Shown piece by piece: positions 28,092-36,324 of a stretch of 64,000 nucleotides of DNA. The translations under genes and the position numbers were made by a program. The notes beneath the pieces are model-generated. The model saw only the letters and a list, made by a program, of their open reading frames with translations. It was not told the origin of the DNA and searched no databases. Source of the stretch: Runella defluvii (GTDB lineage: Bacteria > Bacteroidota > Bacteroidia > Cytophagales > Spirosomataceae). Numbering within the stretch: position 1 is the stretch's first letter; the number at the start of each line of letters is the position of its first letter. The stretch is taken from contig NZ_JACIBY010000005.1 in NCBI RefSeq assembly GCF_014195535.1, positions 468,922 through 532,921 of the forward strand, in the 5' to 3' direction.

Positions 28092-29465
28092 ATGTCTAAA
28101 CCTCAGGGCCTTTTAACCATCGAACAGCTACGAGATGCTGTCCAACAACAAACCATTGAAACCATCATTGTTGCTTTTACCGACCACTACGGACGCCTCG
28201 TCGGGAAGCGGTTTGATGCCGAATATTTCGTCAACGACGTTTTTGAAAGCGGAACACACGGATGCAATTATCTCCTCACAACCGATATGGCCATGGAGCC
28301 CGTTCCAGGGTATTCTTTTGCCAATTGGGAATTGGGTTACGGCGATTTCCATTTAGTTCCGGATTTGTCCACCCTTCGGATTGCTGCTTGGCTCGACCGC
28401 ACGGCAATGGTTATTTGTGACGTCAAAAATGAGAAAACGCACGAATACGTCGATATTGCCCCTCGTTCTATCCTTCGAGCTCAACTCGAAAAAGCCAGTG
28501 ATTATACCGTTTTTGCGGCGTCCGAATTAGAATACTATTTGTTCGAGAACTCCTTCCGCGAGGCCCATAACCAAGCCTATCACAACCTCAAACCAGTAGG
28601 CTGGTACATCGAAGATTATCATATTTTACAAGGCACACGCACCGAAGCTTTCAATGCCGCTGCACGACGTTATTTGAAACAGTCGGGTGTGCCCGTTGAA
28701 ACCTCTAAAGGAGAATGGGGATTGGGGCAGCACGAACTCAACGTCCGTTATTCAGATATTTTGGACATGGGCGACCGCCACGTTGTCTATAAGCAATGCC
28801 TCAAAGAAATTGCAGAAGCCATGGGTTGGAGCGTGACGTTCATGGCCAAATTTGCCGCCGACCGCGCAGGCTCAAGCTGTCACATTCATATTAGTTTATG
28901 GCAAGAAGGTCAAAACGCCTTTGACGGCGATACCCAACTAGGCCCCGTAAAAGGATCCGATGTATTTCGCTGGTTTTTGGGAGGATGTATCAAATACACC
29001 CCTGATGTAATGGTATTTTATGCTCCTACCATCAACTCCTACAAACGCTACGTGGACGGCTCATGGGCACCCACGCGTCTGGCCTGGAGTTATGACAACC
29101 GCACAGCGGGCTATCGGGTAGTAGGCCAAGGAAAAAGCTTGCGGATCGAATGCCGCATTCCAGGTGCCGACTGTAACCCTTATTTGGCTTTTGCAGCCTT
29201 ATTAGCTTCAGGAATGGAAGGCGTCAAAAACAAGATTGAACCACCTGCCCTTTTTGATGGTGACATTTATGCCGCAGCTCACTTGCCGCGTGTTCCTTAT
29301 ACATTGGCTGAAGCAATCGACATTTTTAGCCATAGCCCTTTTGCCAAAGAAACATTTGGGGAGCGCGTTGTAGAACACTACACCCATTTTTATCGTACCG
29401 AGCAAGCAGCATTTAATTCATCGGTAACGGATTGGGAACGTAAACGGTATTTTGAACAAATCTAG
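28092..29465 (+). CDS. Glutamine synthetase family protein
   Basis: This 457-residue member of the glutamine synthetase fold has an N-terminal beta-grasp domain (about 1-110) and a catalytic domain with metal-site ASELEYYLF (Glu, about 142-150), GLGQHELNVRY, CHIHISLW (about 262-269), SYKRYVDGSWAPT and the C-terminal RIECRIPGADCNPYLA. This branch includes gamma-glutamyl-amine ligases such as PuuA as well as uncharacterised homologues, so the amine substrate is unknown and true GlnA function is unlikely. The hairpin TTTTTGCC/GGCAAAAA (28060-28083) lies just before its ATG. It follows the giant gene by 42 bp without obvious functional link. Confidence 0.88.
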   Translation: MSKPQGLLTIEQLRDAVQQQTIETIIVAFTDHYGRLVGKRFDAEYFVNDVFESGTHGCNYLLTTDMAMEPVPGYSFANWELGYGDFHLVPDLSTLRIAAWLDRTAMVICDVKNEKTHEYVDIAPRSILRAQLEKASDYTVFAASELEYYLFENSFREAHNQAYHNLKPVGWYIEDYHILQGTRTEAFNAAARRYLKQSGVPVETSKGEWGLGQHELNVRYSDILDMGDRHVVYKQCLKEIAEAMGWSVTFMAKFAADRAGSSCHIHISLWQEGQNAFDGDTQLGPVKGSDVFRWFLGGCIKYTPDVMVFYAPTINSYKRYVDGSWAPTRLAWSYDNRTAGYRVVGQGKSLRIECRIPGADCNPYLAFAALLASGMEGVKNKIEPPALFDGDIYAAAHLPRVPYTLAEAIDIFSHSPFAKETFGERVVEHYTHFYRTEQAAFNSSVTDWERKRYFEQI

Positions 29466-29507
29466 GAGGTTAGGCAGGGCAAAAAGATACTATTTTCAAA
29501 TTTTTTC

Positions 29508-29546
29508 TTGAAATAGTTCATTTATTAAAATAATTTTGTACCTTTG
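29508..29546 (+). promoter_or_regulatory. Promoter-like sequence before a free terminator
   Basis: TTG (29508-29510), 20 bp, then TAATTTTG (29531-29538) fits the -33/-7 pattern. A second -7-like TACCTTTG follows at 29539-29546. It sits after the glutamine synthetase-like gene and upstream of the 29587 terminator. Confidence 0.45.
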
Positions 29547-29586
29547 TAGAAGTTATTCCTAAACCCTTCCAGACATTTATACTTAT

Positions 29587-29627
29587 AAAAGACCTTCTGA
29601 CTTCGGGCAGAAGGTCTTTTATTTTTG
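29587..29627 (+). terminator. Strong intrinsic terminator
   Basis: AAAAGACCTTCTG (29587-29599) pairs perfectly with CAGAAGGTCTTTT (29608-29620) around ACTTCGGG, followed by a T-tract. It ends the glutamine synthetase-like transcript or a short RNA, and lies about 90 bp before the superoxide dismutase ATG. Confidence 0.85.
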
Positions 29628-29715
29628 ATTAAAAACAACTTTGTTCGCTTTTCTTGCGTTCTATTCTGCGTAATATTGCACCTCATTCACGTTTCAACCA
29701 TTCTTTTATACCACA

Positions 29716-30393
29716 ATGACAACTAATTTTCTTAGAAACGCACTTGTAGTGGTTCTTACAGCAGGGTCGTTGCAGGCAATCGCCCAATTTACGCAAGCCC
29801 CGCTTCCGTACGCTCCCGAAGCGCTTGAGCCTAGCATCGACAAAGCAACGATGGAAATTCACTACGGCCGTCACCACAAAGCATACATCACCAACCTCAA
29901 TACGGCCGTGGCAGGAAAGCCCGAAGAAAAATTGAGCATTGATGCTTTGGTAAAAGGAATTACGAAAGAAACGGCTCCTGCCATCCGCAACAATGGCGGA
30001 GGTCACTGGAACCATACGTTCTTCTGGAACATCATGGCCCCAGGCAAAGGAGGCATGCCTTCGGGAGAATTAGCCGCAGCGATTACCAAAGAATTTGGTT
30101 CATTCGACGAATTTAAAAACAAATTTAAAGCTGCTGGCGCGGGTCGTTTTGGCTCAGGTTGGGCTTGGTTGATTGTAAAAGACAAAAAACTTGTCATCAC
30201 TTCTACCCCAAACCAAGACAACCCACTCATGCCCGTAGCTGACGTGCAGGGCGCACCTATTTTAGGGATTGACGTGTGGGAACACGCTTACTACTTGAAA
30301 TATCAAAACAAACGCCCTGACTACCTCGATGCGTTTTGGAACGTTGTTAACTGGGACAAAGTAGCCGAGCTTTACGCAGCAGCGTCAAAGTAA
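29716..30393 (+). CDS. Exported Fe/Mn superoxide dismutase
   Basis: Converts superoxide to peroxide and oxygen. The 225-residue protein has an N-terminal hydrophobic signal (about 1-24, ending AIAQ) before the SOD fold. Metal ligands are His49 (MEIHYGRHH), His100 (GHWNHTFFW), Asp186 and His190 ([11 protein letters not shown]). The leader predicts a periplasmic or surface location, unlike the usual cytoplasmic enzyme. It has its own terminator (30417-30453), so it is monocistronic. Metal preference (Fe, Mn or either) cannot be fixed from these motifs alone. Confidence 0.92.
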   Translation: MTTNFLRNALVVVLTAGSLQAIAQFTQAPLPYAPEALEPSIDKATMEIHYGRHHKAYITNLNTAVAGKPEEKLSIDALVKGITKETAPAIRNNGGGHWNHTFFWNIMAPGKGGMPSGELAAAITKEFGSFDEFKNKFKAAGAGRFGSGWAWLIVKDKKLVITSTPNQDNPLMPVADVQGAPILGIDVWEHAYYLKYQNKRPDYLDAFWNVVNWDKVAELYAAASK

Positions 30394-30416
30394 GCTCCCA
30401 ACTAATTTTTGCTCAT

Positions 30417-30453
30417 AAAAAGAGGCGGCCCGTAAACGAGCCGCCTCTTTTTA
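30417..30453. terminator. Bidirectional intrinsic terminator
   Basis: AGAGGCGGC (30421-30429) pairs with GCCGCCTCT (30440-30448). A-rich and T-rich flanks on each side let it serve the superoxide dismutase gene (+) and the lysine-rich gene (-). Confidence 0.9.
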
Positions 30454-30472
30454 TGATTCTTCGTTCCAACGA

Positions 30473-31045
30473 TTACAATTTGTCGTCGGCTTTCAAGTAT
30501 GTCTTATTCCCGTTTGAATTGATGTAGTATTGACCACCGCGAGGGCCTTGGTAAATCGTACGACCTTTGTCGTCTTTACCCATCGTTTTATCAGCACCTG
30601 CTACCTTCTTGCGCGTGTTTCCATCAGCTTCCTTGCCATCATCCTCTTTCGCTGCAGGCTTCACCTTCGTGCCCTTGCTTTTTTTATCAGCGTTGTCGGC
30701 TTTGTCTTCTTTCTTATCAGCCTTGTCCTCCTTCTTGTCTTTTTTGTCTTCTTTCTTATCCTTCTTATCTTCTTTTTTGTCAGCCTTGTCTTCTAACTTG
30801 TCTTTTTTGCCCTTGTCAGTTTTGGCATCTTTCTTGTCCTCTTTTTTATCTTTTTTGTCTTCCTTCTTGTCTTTTTTATCTTCTTTCTTATCCTTCTTGT
30901 CCTCCTTTTTATCTTTTTTATCCTCGGCTTTGTCTTTTGCTTTTTCTTTCTTTTCCTTTTTCGGTTTTGTTTCGGTTTGTGCCACGCTATCTAGCGTTAC
31001 GCCAAAGCACAAAAGGATGATTAACAGGGCGAGTAACTTTTTCAT
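30473..31045 (-). CDS. Exported lysine/aspartate-rich low-complexity protein
   Basis: This 190-residue protein has a signal peptide (1-22, ending SVAQ), then a highly charged stretch of KKEDKKD heptad-like repeats (about 28-120), then a small C-terminal module (about 158-190): GRTIYQGPRGGQYYINSNGNK. The module resembles the short PBCV-type basic adaptor motif that also occurs in bacterial exported proteins; that match is from memory and not certain. The repeat DNA is A/G-rich and repetitive (about 30690-30940), so length variation between strains is likely. Function is unknown; cell-wall or polyanion contact is a guess. It is convergent with the superoxide dismutase gene. Confidence 0.75.
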   Translation of the reverse strand: MKKLLALLIILLCFGVTLDSVAQTETKPKKEKKEKAKDKAEDKKDKKEDKKDKKEDKKDKKEDKKDKKEDKKDAKTDKGKKDKLEDKADKKEDKKDKKEDKKDKKEDKADKKEDKADNADKKSKGTKVKPAAKEDDGKEADGNTRKKVAGADKTMGKDDKGRTIYQGPRGGQYYINSNGNKTYLKADDKL

Positions 31046-31195
31046 TTTGTGTAAGATTGAGTTTAAATAGTGGTTTTATTGGTTTGGTCAAATGTATTGC
31101 AATTTTTCACAATTTAAGAAAAGATTGTGCTTTTTAATTGCTTTTTAAATCATTAGACGCCCGTGCGTTTCTCATCGTCACACTTTCTAATTTCT

Positions 31196-32365
31196 ATGCC
31201 AATGAAAAAGCTACTTTTTGCACTTATCCAACTATCCACGGCCTCACTTTTTGCCCAATCCCCTGTCCCCAATTTTAAAATACAAGTCATTGACAATCAA
31301 ATCAGTATTGGTTACGGATTGGCCATTGGCGATGTAGATGGCGACCAACGAAAAGATATTTTACTCGCCGACCAAAAAGAGATTGTTTGGTATAGAAATG
31401 GTGATTGGAAACGCTTTGTCATGGCAACAAATCTTACTACTAAAGACAACGTCTGTATCGCCGCCCGCGACATCGACGGCGACGGTCGTGTAGAGGTAGC
31501 CGTAGGGGCAATGTGGAACCCCGCCGAAACCAAAGACATCACCCAATCGGGAGCAGTTTTTTATTTGATTCGCCCCAAAGACCCCACTCAGCTTTGGGAA
31601 CCCGTACGCCTTCACCACGAAATCACTACCCACCGAATGCGTTGGGCAAAAGTTGACAAAAATAAATACCAGCTCATTGTAGCGCCGCTTCACGGATTGG
31701 GAAATTCCAATGGTGAAGGAGTAGGCGTAAAACTATTGGCGTACGATGTTCCTAAAAATCCAAAACAGGCTTGGCCTTATCACCTGATTGATTCCACGCT
31801 GCACATTACGCACAATTTTGAAATTTGGGAAGACAAAGACGCGACCCGCCTTCTGATTGGCAGCAAAGAAGGTGGTAAGGTAATAAGTTATCAGAAAGGA
31901 CAGTGGACGCCCACGCAGCAATGGATAGGCGAAGGAACGGGTGTGGGTGAGGTACGTCGCGGATATTTGCCCAACAAAAAGCCTTTTGTGGCCGCCGTGA
32001 GTCCTTGGCATGGCAATCAGCTTGTGGTCTTGGATACTCAAACCAACACAAAAAAGGTGCTGACCACGCGCCTCAATCAAGGCCACGCTTTGACTTGTGA
32101 GGATTTTTTGGGAACGGGTTCTTCACAAATCGCGGTAGGGTGGCGCAACCCGAACGCCGATAAAAAAGTGGGCGTGCGGTTGTTTGTTCCTAAAGATGCC
32201 AATGGTGAAAATTGGGAAGAGTTCACGTTGGACGAAAGTGTCATGATGGCCTGCGAAGACCTGCAAGCCGCCGACCTCGACAATGACGGCGATTTAGACC
32301 TTATTGCATCGGGGCGTTCTACGCTCAACGTCTTGGTATATTGGAATCAACGTATTTTAAAATAA
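31196..32365 (+). CDS. Secreted FG-GAP/VCBS repeat protein
   Basis: This 389-residue protein has a signal peptide (MPMKKLLFALIQLSTASLFAQ). It carries FG-GAP/VCBS beta-propeller blades with calcium-type DxDxDG loops: GDVDGDQRKDI, RDIDGDGRVEVA and, near the C-terminus, DLDNDGDLDLIA. Such propellers bind ligands or scaffold extracellular complexes; no catalytic residue is identifiable. The ATG at 31196 is chosen; ATG at 31202 is equally possible, and the upstream GTG at 31163 would add non-signal residues. It is followed directly by the four tandem hairpins at 32368-32606. Confidence 0.85.
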   Translation: MPMKKLLFALIQLSTASLFAQSPVPNFKIQVIDNQISIGYGLAIGDVDGDQRKDILLADQKEIVWYRNGDWKRFVMATNLTTKDNVCIAARDIDGDGRVEVAVGAMWNPAETKDITQSGAVFYLIRPKDPTQLWEPVRLHHEITTHRMRWAKVDKNKYQLIVAPLHGLGNSNGEGVGVKLLAYDVPKNPKQAWPYHLIDSTLHITHNFEIWEDKDATRLLIGSKEGGKVISYQKGQWTPTQQWIGEGTGVGEVRRGYLPNKKPFVAAVSPWHGNQLVVLDTQTNTKKVLTTRLNQGHALTCEDFLGTGSSQIAVGWRNPNADKKVGVRLFVPKDANGENWEEFTLDESVMMACEDLQAADLDNDGDLDLIASGRSTLNVLVYWNQRILK

Positions 32366-32367
32366 CC

Positions 32368-32606
32368 AGACCCTCCAAGTTTTTACTTCGTAGCTAACCA
32401 AACTTGGAGGGTCTAATCCAATAACGAAGCCAGCCCCTCCAAGTTTTCACTTCGTAGCTAACCAAACTTGGAGGGTCTAATCTAATAACGAAGTCAGACC
32501 CTCCAAGTTTTCACTTCGTAGCTAACCAAACTTGGAGGGTCTAATCTAATAACGAAGTCAGACCCTCCAAGTTTTCACTTCACAGATAACCAAACTTGGA
32601 GGGTCT
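32368..32606. repeat. Four tandem 64-bp hairpin units
   Basis: Hairpins lie at 32368-32414, 32432-32478, 32496-32542 and 32560-32606. Each has arms AGACCCTCCAAGTTT and AAACTTGGAGGGTCT (copy 2 has one change) around a loop containing CACTTCGTAGCTAACC, with 17-bp near-identical spacers. They separate the convergent VCBS gene and polysaccharide locus. The last arm overlaps the TAG stop of the glycosyltransferase at 32605. Confidence 0.95.
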
Positions 32607-33744
32607 AGTGTCCCAAACTTTTGATTCCTCGAAGCATTTCGTGGGCAACTTTTTGCGGTTCAAAATCAGCTACTATTTGCCTTGATTTTTCTCCCATTTG
32701 AGTCAAATTTTCAGCATTATCCACAAAAAGGCGCAACTTATTCACAAAATCAGGCAACAGATATGGGTTAAATACCCAGCCATTTTTACCCACTTGTACC
32801 AAATCGTCCACGCAGCCCGAAGGCTCCGACACCAATACAGGCAGGCCGCATATCATGGCTTCGTTGACCACTAGCCCCCAAGGCTCCGACTCGCTTGGCA
32901 GCACCAACACATCGGCTAAAGCTAGGAATTCGGCTACTTCGTACCAAGGTACGCCCGCCTCAAATCGAACGTTCGGAATTGTCGCGGCCATCGTTTGTAG
33001 TTCCGCTTTTTGTTCTCCTTCTCCCAACAGTACTAGTCCCCAGTCGGGCGCATTTTTCTGTACTTCGGCAAAAGCTTGGAGCAGCAGTGGCAGGTTTTTG
33101 GGCGGAATCAATCGACCTACAAAAATGAAGTTATAAGGTGCCCAATTTCGGGCGTTTTTACGGCTTTCTCGTTGGGCAAACGCGCGGTGGTAATGTTCTA
33201 AAATGACATCATTATCGACAATAGCGGCCCTTTGCGTCACTATTTGAGCGGATTTGACACCCAATTTTTCCAAGTACGCAGCCGAAGATTTCCCAAAACA
33301 GAAAAAGACGTCGGCCTGACTCAACAAAAACTGCTTAAATCGCTCTTTGAGCCCCATCCGAACGTGGTCGCGCACGTTCGATTCGTTGGAAATTACCACG
33401 TTAATACCCCGCAGTTTGGCATAAAAAAGCAATACCCACTGTGCAGGATCGTACCAGCCCGTGAGGTTCAGCACATCAGGACGGTAGGCATGAACTTTCG
33501 CCAGTAGGGCTTTGGTTCGCGCCCAAAGACTCACTTGGTCGAGGGATGTTTTAAAAAGTATTTCGTAGTCGTAATCGTACCGAAAAGCCTCTGCCTCGCC
33601 CATATTGGCCCGACTTTTTTCAGAAAGTGCAATTTGCACCACCTTAATTTCAAGCCCGTATTGAGGAGCAAAACGGTGTAATTCACTGAATAACTTGGAC
33701 TTGTAGTGTGCCCAAAGTTGATTATGGACGATGAGAACGCGCAT
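32605..33744 (-). CDS. Glycosyltransferase family 4 (GT-B)
   Basis: This 379-residue GT-B enzyme is the last gene of the polysaccharide locus. The N-terminal acceptor domain opens MRVLIVHNQLWAHYKSKLF. The C-terminal donor domain starts at FIFVGRLIPPKNLPLLLQAF (about 196-215) and has the EX7E motif ESEPWGLVVNE (about 290) and GLPVLVSEPSGC. It transfers an activated sugar to the growing glycan at the inner membrane; donor unknown. The ATG at 33744 is chosen over a TTG at 33753. It overlaps the upstream SGNH gene by 23 bp. Its TAG stop shares two bases with the final copy of the hairpin array. Confidence 0.88.
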   Translation of the reverse strand: MRVLIVHNQLWAHYKSKLFSELHRFAPQYGLEIKVVQIALSEKSRANMGEAEAFRYDYDYEILFKTSLDQVSLWARTKALLAKVHAYRPDVLNLTGWYDPAQWVLLFYAKLRGINVVISNESNVRDHVRMGLKERFKQFLLSQADVFFCFGKSSAAYLEKLGVKSAQIVTQRAAIVDNDVILEHYHRAFAQRESRKNARNWAPYNFIFVGRLIPPKNLPLLLQAFAEVQKNAPDWGLVLLGEGEQKAELQTMAATIPNVRFEAGVPWYEVAEFLALADVLVLPSESEPWGLVVNEAMICGLPVLVSEPSGCVDDLVQVGKNGWVFNPYLLPDFVNKLRLFVDNAENLTQMGEKSRQIVADFEPQKVAHEMLRGIKSLGH

Positions 33745-34714
33745 GTTGGGCAAAATAAGCGTCGAGGTATTGTTTCAAAACAGGGTACAAATGTTTGGCC
33801 ATAAACGCTTGTCCCTTGGCATTATAGTGAATACTGTCAAAATCAGGATTACGGAAAAGGTCTTTGGGCGGATGCAGTTTGAGCTCATCAATCACAGGAA
33901 TGTGATTTTTTCGGGCAAACGCCAAAATCTCTTCTCCTTGGCTATCGTAACGATTTTGAGCAATTTCGGGTAGTTCAGGATGCAGGTACATAAAAAATGG
34001 AATCCCCATGGCTTTGGTCGTATCGGCCAATTGTTGATAACCCGTATTAAAGGTCGTTCCAAATTTATGAATTACGTCGTTCGGTGCGTGTTGGGTAGCA
34101 GGTGCCAACCATTCTTTCAACGGTGCTTCGATGTAATGATAAATAAACAACGTGTAAATGTAGCGGTGCCAAAACTCGTACAAGGCTACTTTATATTGTT
34201 TATTGGGATAATTCGGGTTTTCACCCACCAACTTATGGTGGCTCATGTTGTCGTAGGCATCGTGGCTACTTGTCACCAAACCGATGACATCTGCGCCAAA
34301 GAATCCGTTCTTTTTCAAAAACGCAAAAGCATTGTCAGGTCCCCACGACCCCGCCGAAACGTTCAGCACACGAACGGGCTGGTGGTAATGTTCCGTAAAT
34401 TGTTTTTCTAACAATGTTGAAGCTAATTCCTCGTGGCTGGTAGGGTTTCCACCATTGATAACTGAGTCGCCAATCAGCAGCACGACCGTTGTGTCGGTAG
34501 GGTTTATTGGCTCACTTCGCATCGAAAATTCGTTTGTTTTTACCACGTTTCGGAAACGAAAGCGGTACTGATTTGGGGCAAAAACATACTCAAAATCAGG
34601 GTCTTCGATGTAAAGTGGCGCATTACAAAAGCCAAAACCAAAGCGCAAAATCAACTCAGACAGCCCCAACAAAGCCCCCAAAATCAATCCATACTTGCGC
34701 CAATTTTTCTTCAT
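33722..34714 (-). CDS. Membrane-anchored SGNH-hydrolase-like protein
   Basis: This 330-residue protein has an N-terminal membrane helix (about 9-28) and an SGNH/GDSL-type domain facing outward. It shows block I LLIGDSVINGG (about 80-90), a Gly/Asn-type block (VSAGSWGPDNAF, about 125-135) and the terminal catalytic pair in DSIHYNAKG (Asp and His near 300). In glycan loci such proteins add or remove O-acyl groups. A second one is at 39480 and an acyltransferase-3 at 38361, so O-acetylation of the polymer is a reasonable inference. Confidence 0.75.
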   Translation of the reverse strand: MKKNWRKYGLILGALLGLSELILRFGFGFCNAPLYIEDPDFEYVFAPNQYRFRFRNVVKTNEFSMRSEPINPTDTTVVLLIGDSVINGGNPTSHEELASTLLEKQFTEHYHQPVRVLNVSAGSWGPDNAFAFLKKNGFFGADVIGLVTSSHDAYDNMSHHKLVGENPNYPNKQYKVALYEFWHRYIYTLFIYHYIEAPLKEWLAPATQHAPNDVIHKFGTTFNTGYQQLADTTKAMGIPFFMYLHPELPEIAQNRYDSQGEEILAFARKNHIPVIDELKLHPPKDLFRNPDFDSIHYNAKGQAFMAKHLYPVLKQYLDAYFAQHARSHRP

Positions 34715-34737
34715 TGTAGTGTATTTAAACGAGCCTT

Positions 34738-36306
34738 TTATAGCCCTTCGTAAATCTTAAATCGTTTCGTTTGTTTCACCAAACGGAATGTATAACCAGG
34801 AAACTGGGCTTGCAGCGACGGGTTGGTGGGAAGCTGTTCGTACGCTTCGTGAACAAACGCGTAGATATTGCCTGCTTTACCTTCGTATTTGTCAAAAATA
34901 AAGCCACATCCCCGCGCAAATTTGTAATCAATACTTCCTACCAGTTTGCGGGCATGAATCGCATCGACATTCATAGACCCCGACGTAAAATACAGAATAT
35001 TCGCTGGTTTATCGACCGAATGAATAAAAGCAAGGTCTTCGTCGGAGGCATGGCGTAAAGCAAACCCTGACGTTCCCGTCGCCGATTCACGCGTAATTTC
35101 TATTTTCTTCAACACAAACGTACTGAGGCCGTAACCCGTATTCAGAATCAATAATAACCCTAAAATACCCACTCGGTACGAAGTAGCAATGGGTTGTTGG
35201 AGCGCCGCCACAAGCAAAGGCAAAAATAGATAAGCTACGACTTTGGTATGGCGGTATTCGATAGATATATCGGCGCCTTTGTTGTACAGCAATAAAAAAA
35301 CACCGCAATACACGACATAAAACCCCACAAATACCGCTCTAGCTGCCACATAGCGCGTCTCCAAGGCAATTCGAATCATTGCCACAAAACCTACCAATAG
35401 CAACACATAATACAACCCATGCCCCCAAAGCGGAAAACTCGTGCGCTGAAGTAATTGAGGATAGATTTCGGCAATACTAAACCAGTGGGTCAGCGGATAG
35501 GTAAGCGTTTCAAAAGAAGCCCAAACCATTTTAAACGGTTGGCTCGTACTCGTAATCGGGCTAGTGCCTAAAGCTACAAAACCAAACTGCGTAATTCCTA
35601 AATAACAAACGATGCACAGCCCTACGACCAGTACAGTCACCAAACTCGGGGTACGTAATTTTCGGGTTTTTGCAAGGTCTGACACAAAAGCAAGTCCTGC
35701 GCACCCGCCCAGCGCGGCAAAGCCAATGGTATAGGCTGACTTTAAGAAAAAGCTAACCAACGAAAGCAACAACAGCCCAATAAAGAGCTTCAGCGGAGCA
35801 GAGCGGTATTTAAGATAATACCAAATGGTCCAAGATTGACTCCCAAACAGCAGCAGCTCTCCACCCGTGTAATTCAGAAAATTGATGGTAAACAAGCGAG
35901 AGGTTGCCATCAAAAACAAGCAAAGCCCAATGACGAGTTCGTCGAAGCCCAACTCCCGATAGACAAAATACCAGCCGACCAATCCTGCTATCGAAAACAA
36001 AAGCGTTACCCAAATACTGGCCGTACCCGTAGAAATGCCCAACAACTGACTCATTACGCCAGGAACAGCGTATTGTCCTGGACTCCACCACGTTAGAAAC
36101 AACTCTTTATTTTGTACAATGTCAGTAGGTGAAGGAATGGCCAATTGATTCAATGGCCCACCATTGACCATATCGTTCCATACCGACAAACCAAACCCCG
36201 GGTCTTCTCCCAATACCAATGCAACCCAAAAACCACTTATCGTAAATGCAATCAGCAATACCCCAAGCAGCCATCGACTGGCCAATATTTTGTTAAAAAG
36301 AACCAT
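34738..36306 (-). CDS. Polytopic membrane protein of the glycan locus
   Basis: This 522-residue integral membrane protein has about ten or more helices between residues 10 and 405 and a C-terminal soluble part of about 115 residues. The layout (multi-helix N-terminal, extracytoplasmic C-terminal) resembles GT-C glycosyltransferases/ArnT-like proteins. I do not see a diagnostic motif beyond an acidic LGEDPGFG in the first loop, where GT-C enzymes often keep catalytic acids. The ATG at 36306 is preferred to a TTG at 36315. It lies 18-23 bp from both neighbours, so it is part of the operon. Specific function unknown. Confidence 0.65.
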   Translation of the reverse strand: MVLFNKILASRWLLGVLLIAFTISGFWVALVLGEDPGFGLSVWNDMVNGGPLNQLAIPSPTDIVQNKELFLTWWSPGQYAVPGVMSQLLGISTGTASIWVTLLFSIAGLVGWYFVYRELGFDELVIGLCLFLMATSRLFTINFLNYTGGELLLFGSQSWTIWYYLKYRSAPLKLFIGLLLLSLVSFFLKSAYTIGFAALGGCAGLAFVSDLAKTRKLRTPSLVTVLVVGLCIVCYLGITQFGFVALGTSPITSTSQPFKMVWASFETLTYPLTHWFSIAEIYPQLLQRTSFPLWGHGLYYVLLLVGFVAMIRIALETRYVAARAVFVGFYVVYCGVFLLLYNKGADISIEYRHTKVVAYLFLPLLVAALQQPIATSYRVGILGLLLILNTGYGLSTFVLKKIEITRESATGTSGFALRHASDEDLAFIHSVDKPANILYFTSGSMNVDAIHARKLVGSIDYKFARGCGFIFDKYEGKAGNIYAFVHEAYEQLPTNPSLQAQFPGYTFRLVKQTKRFKIYEGL

Positions 36307-36324
36307 GTAAAACAAAACGCTACC

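Noticed and set aside
30567-31070. Plus-strand frame of 167 residues opposite the lysine-rich gene
   Set aside because: It is a Leu/Ser/Phe-rich antisense of the KKEDKKD repeat; the minus-strand frame has a signal peptide and a sensible C-terminal domain.
32368-32606. CRISPR-like array of regularly spaced repeats
   Set aside because: The segments between repeats are nearly identical rather than unique, each unit is itself a palindrome, and there are no cas genes. It is a tandem hairpin array.
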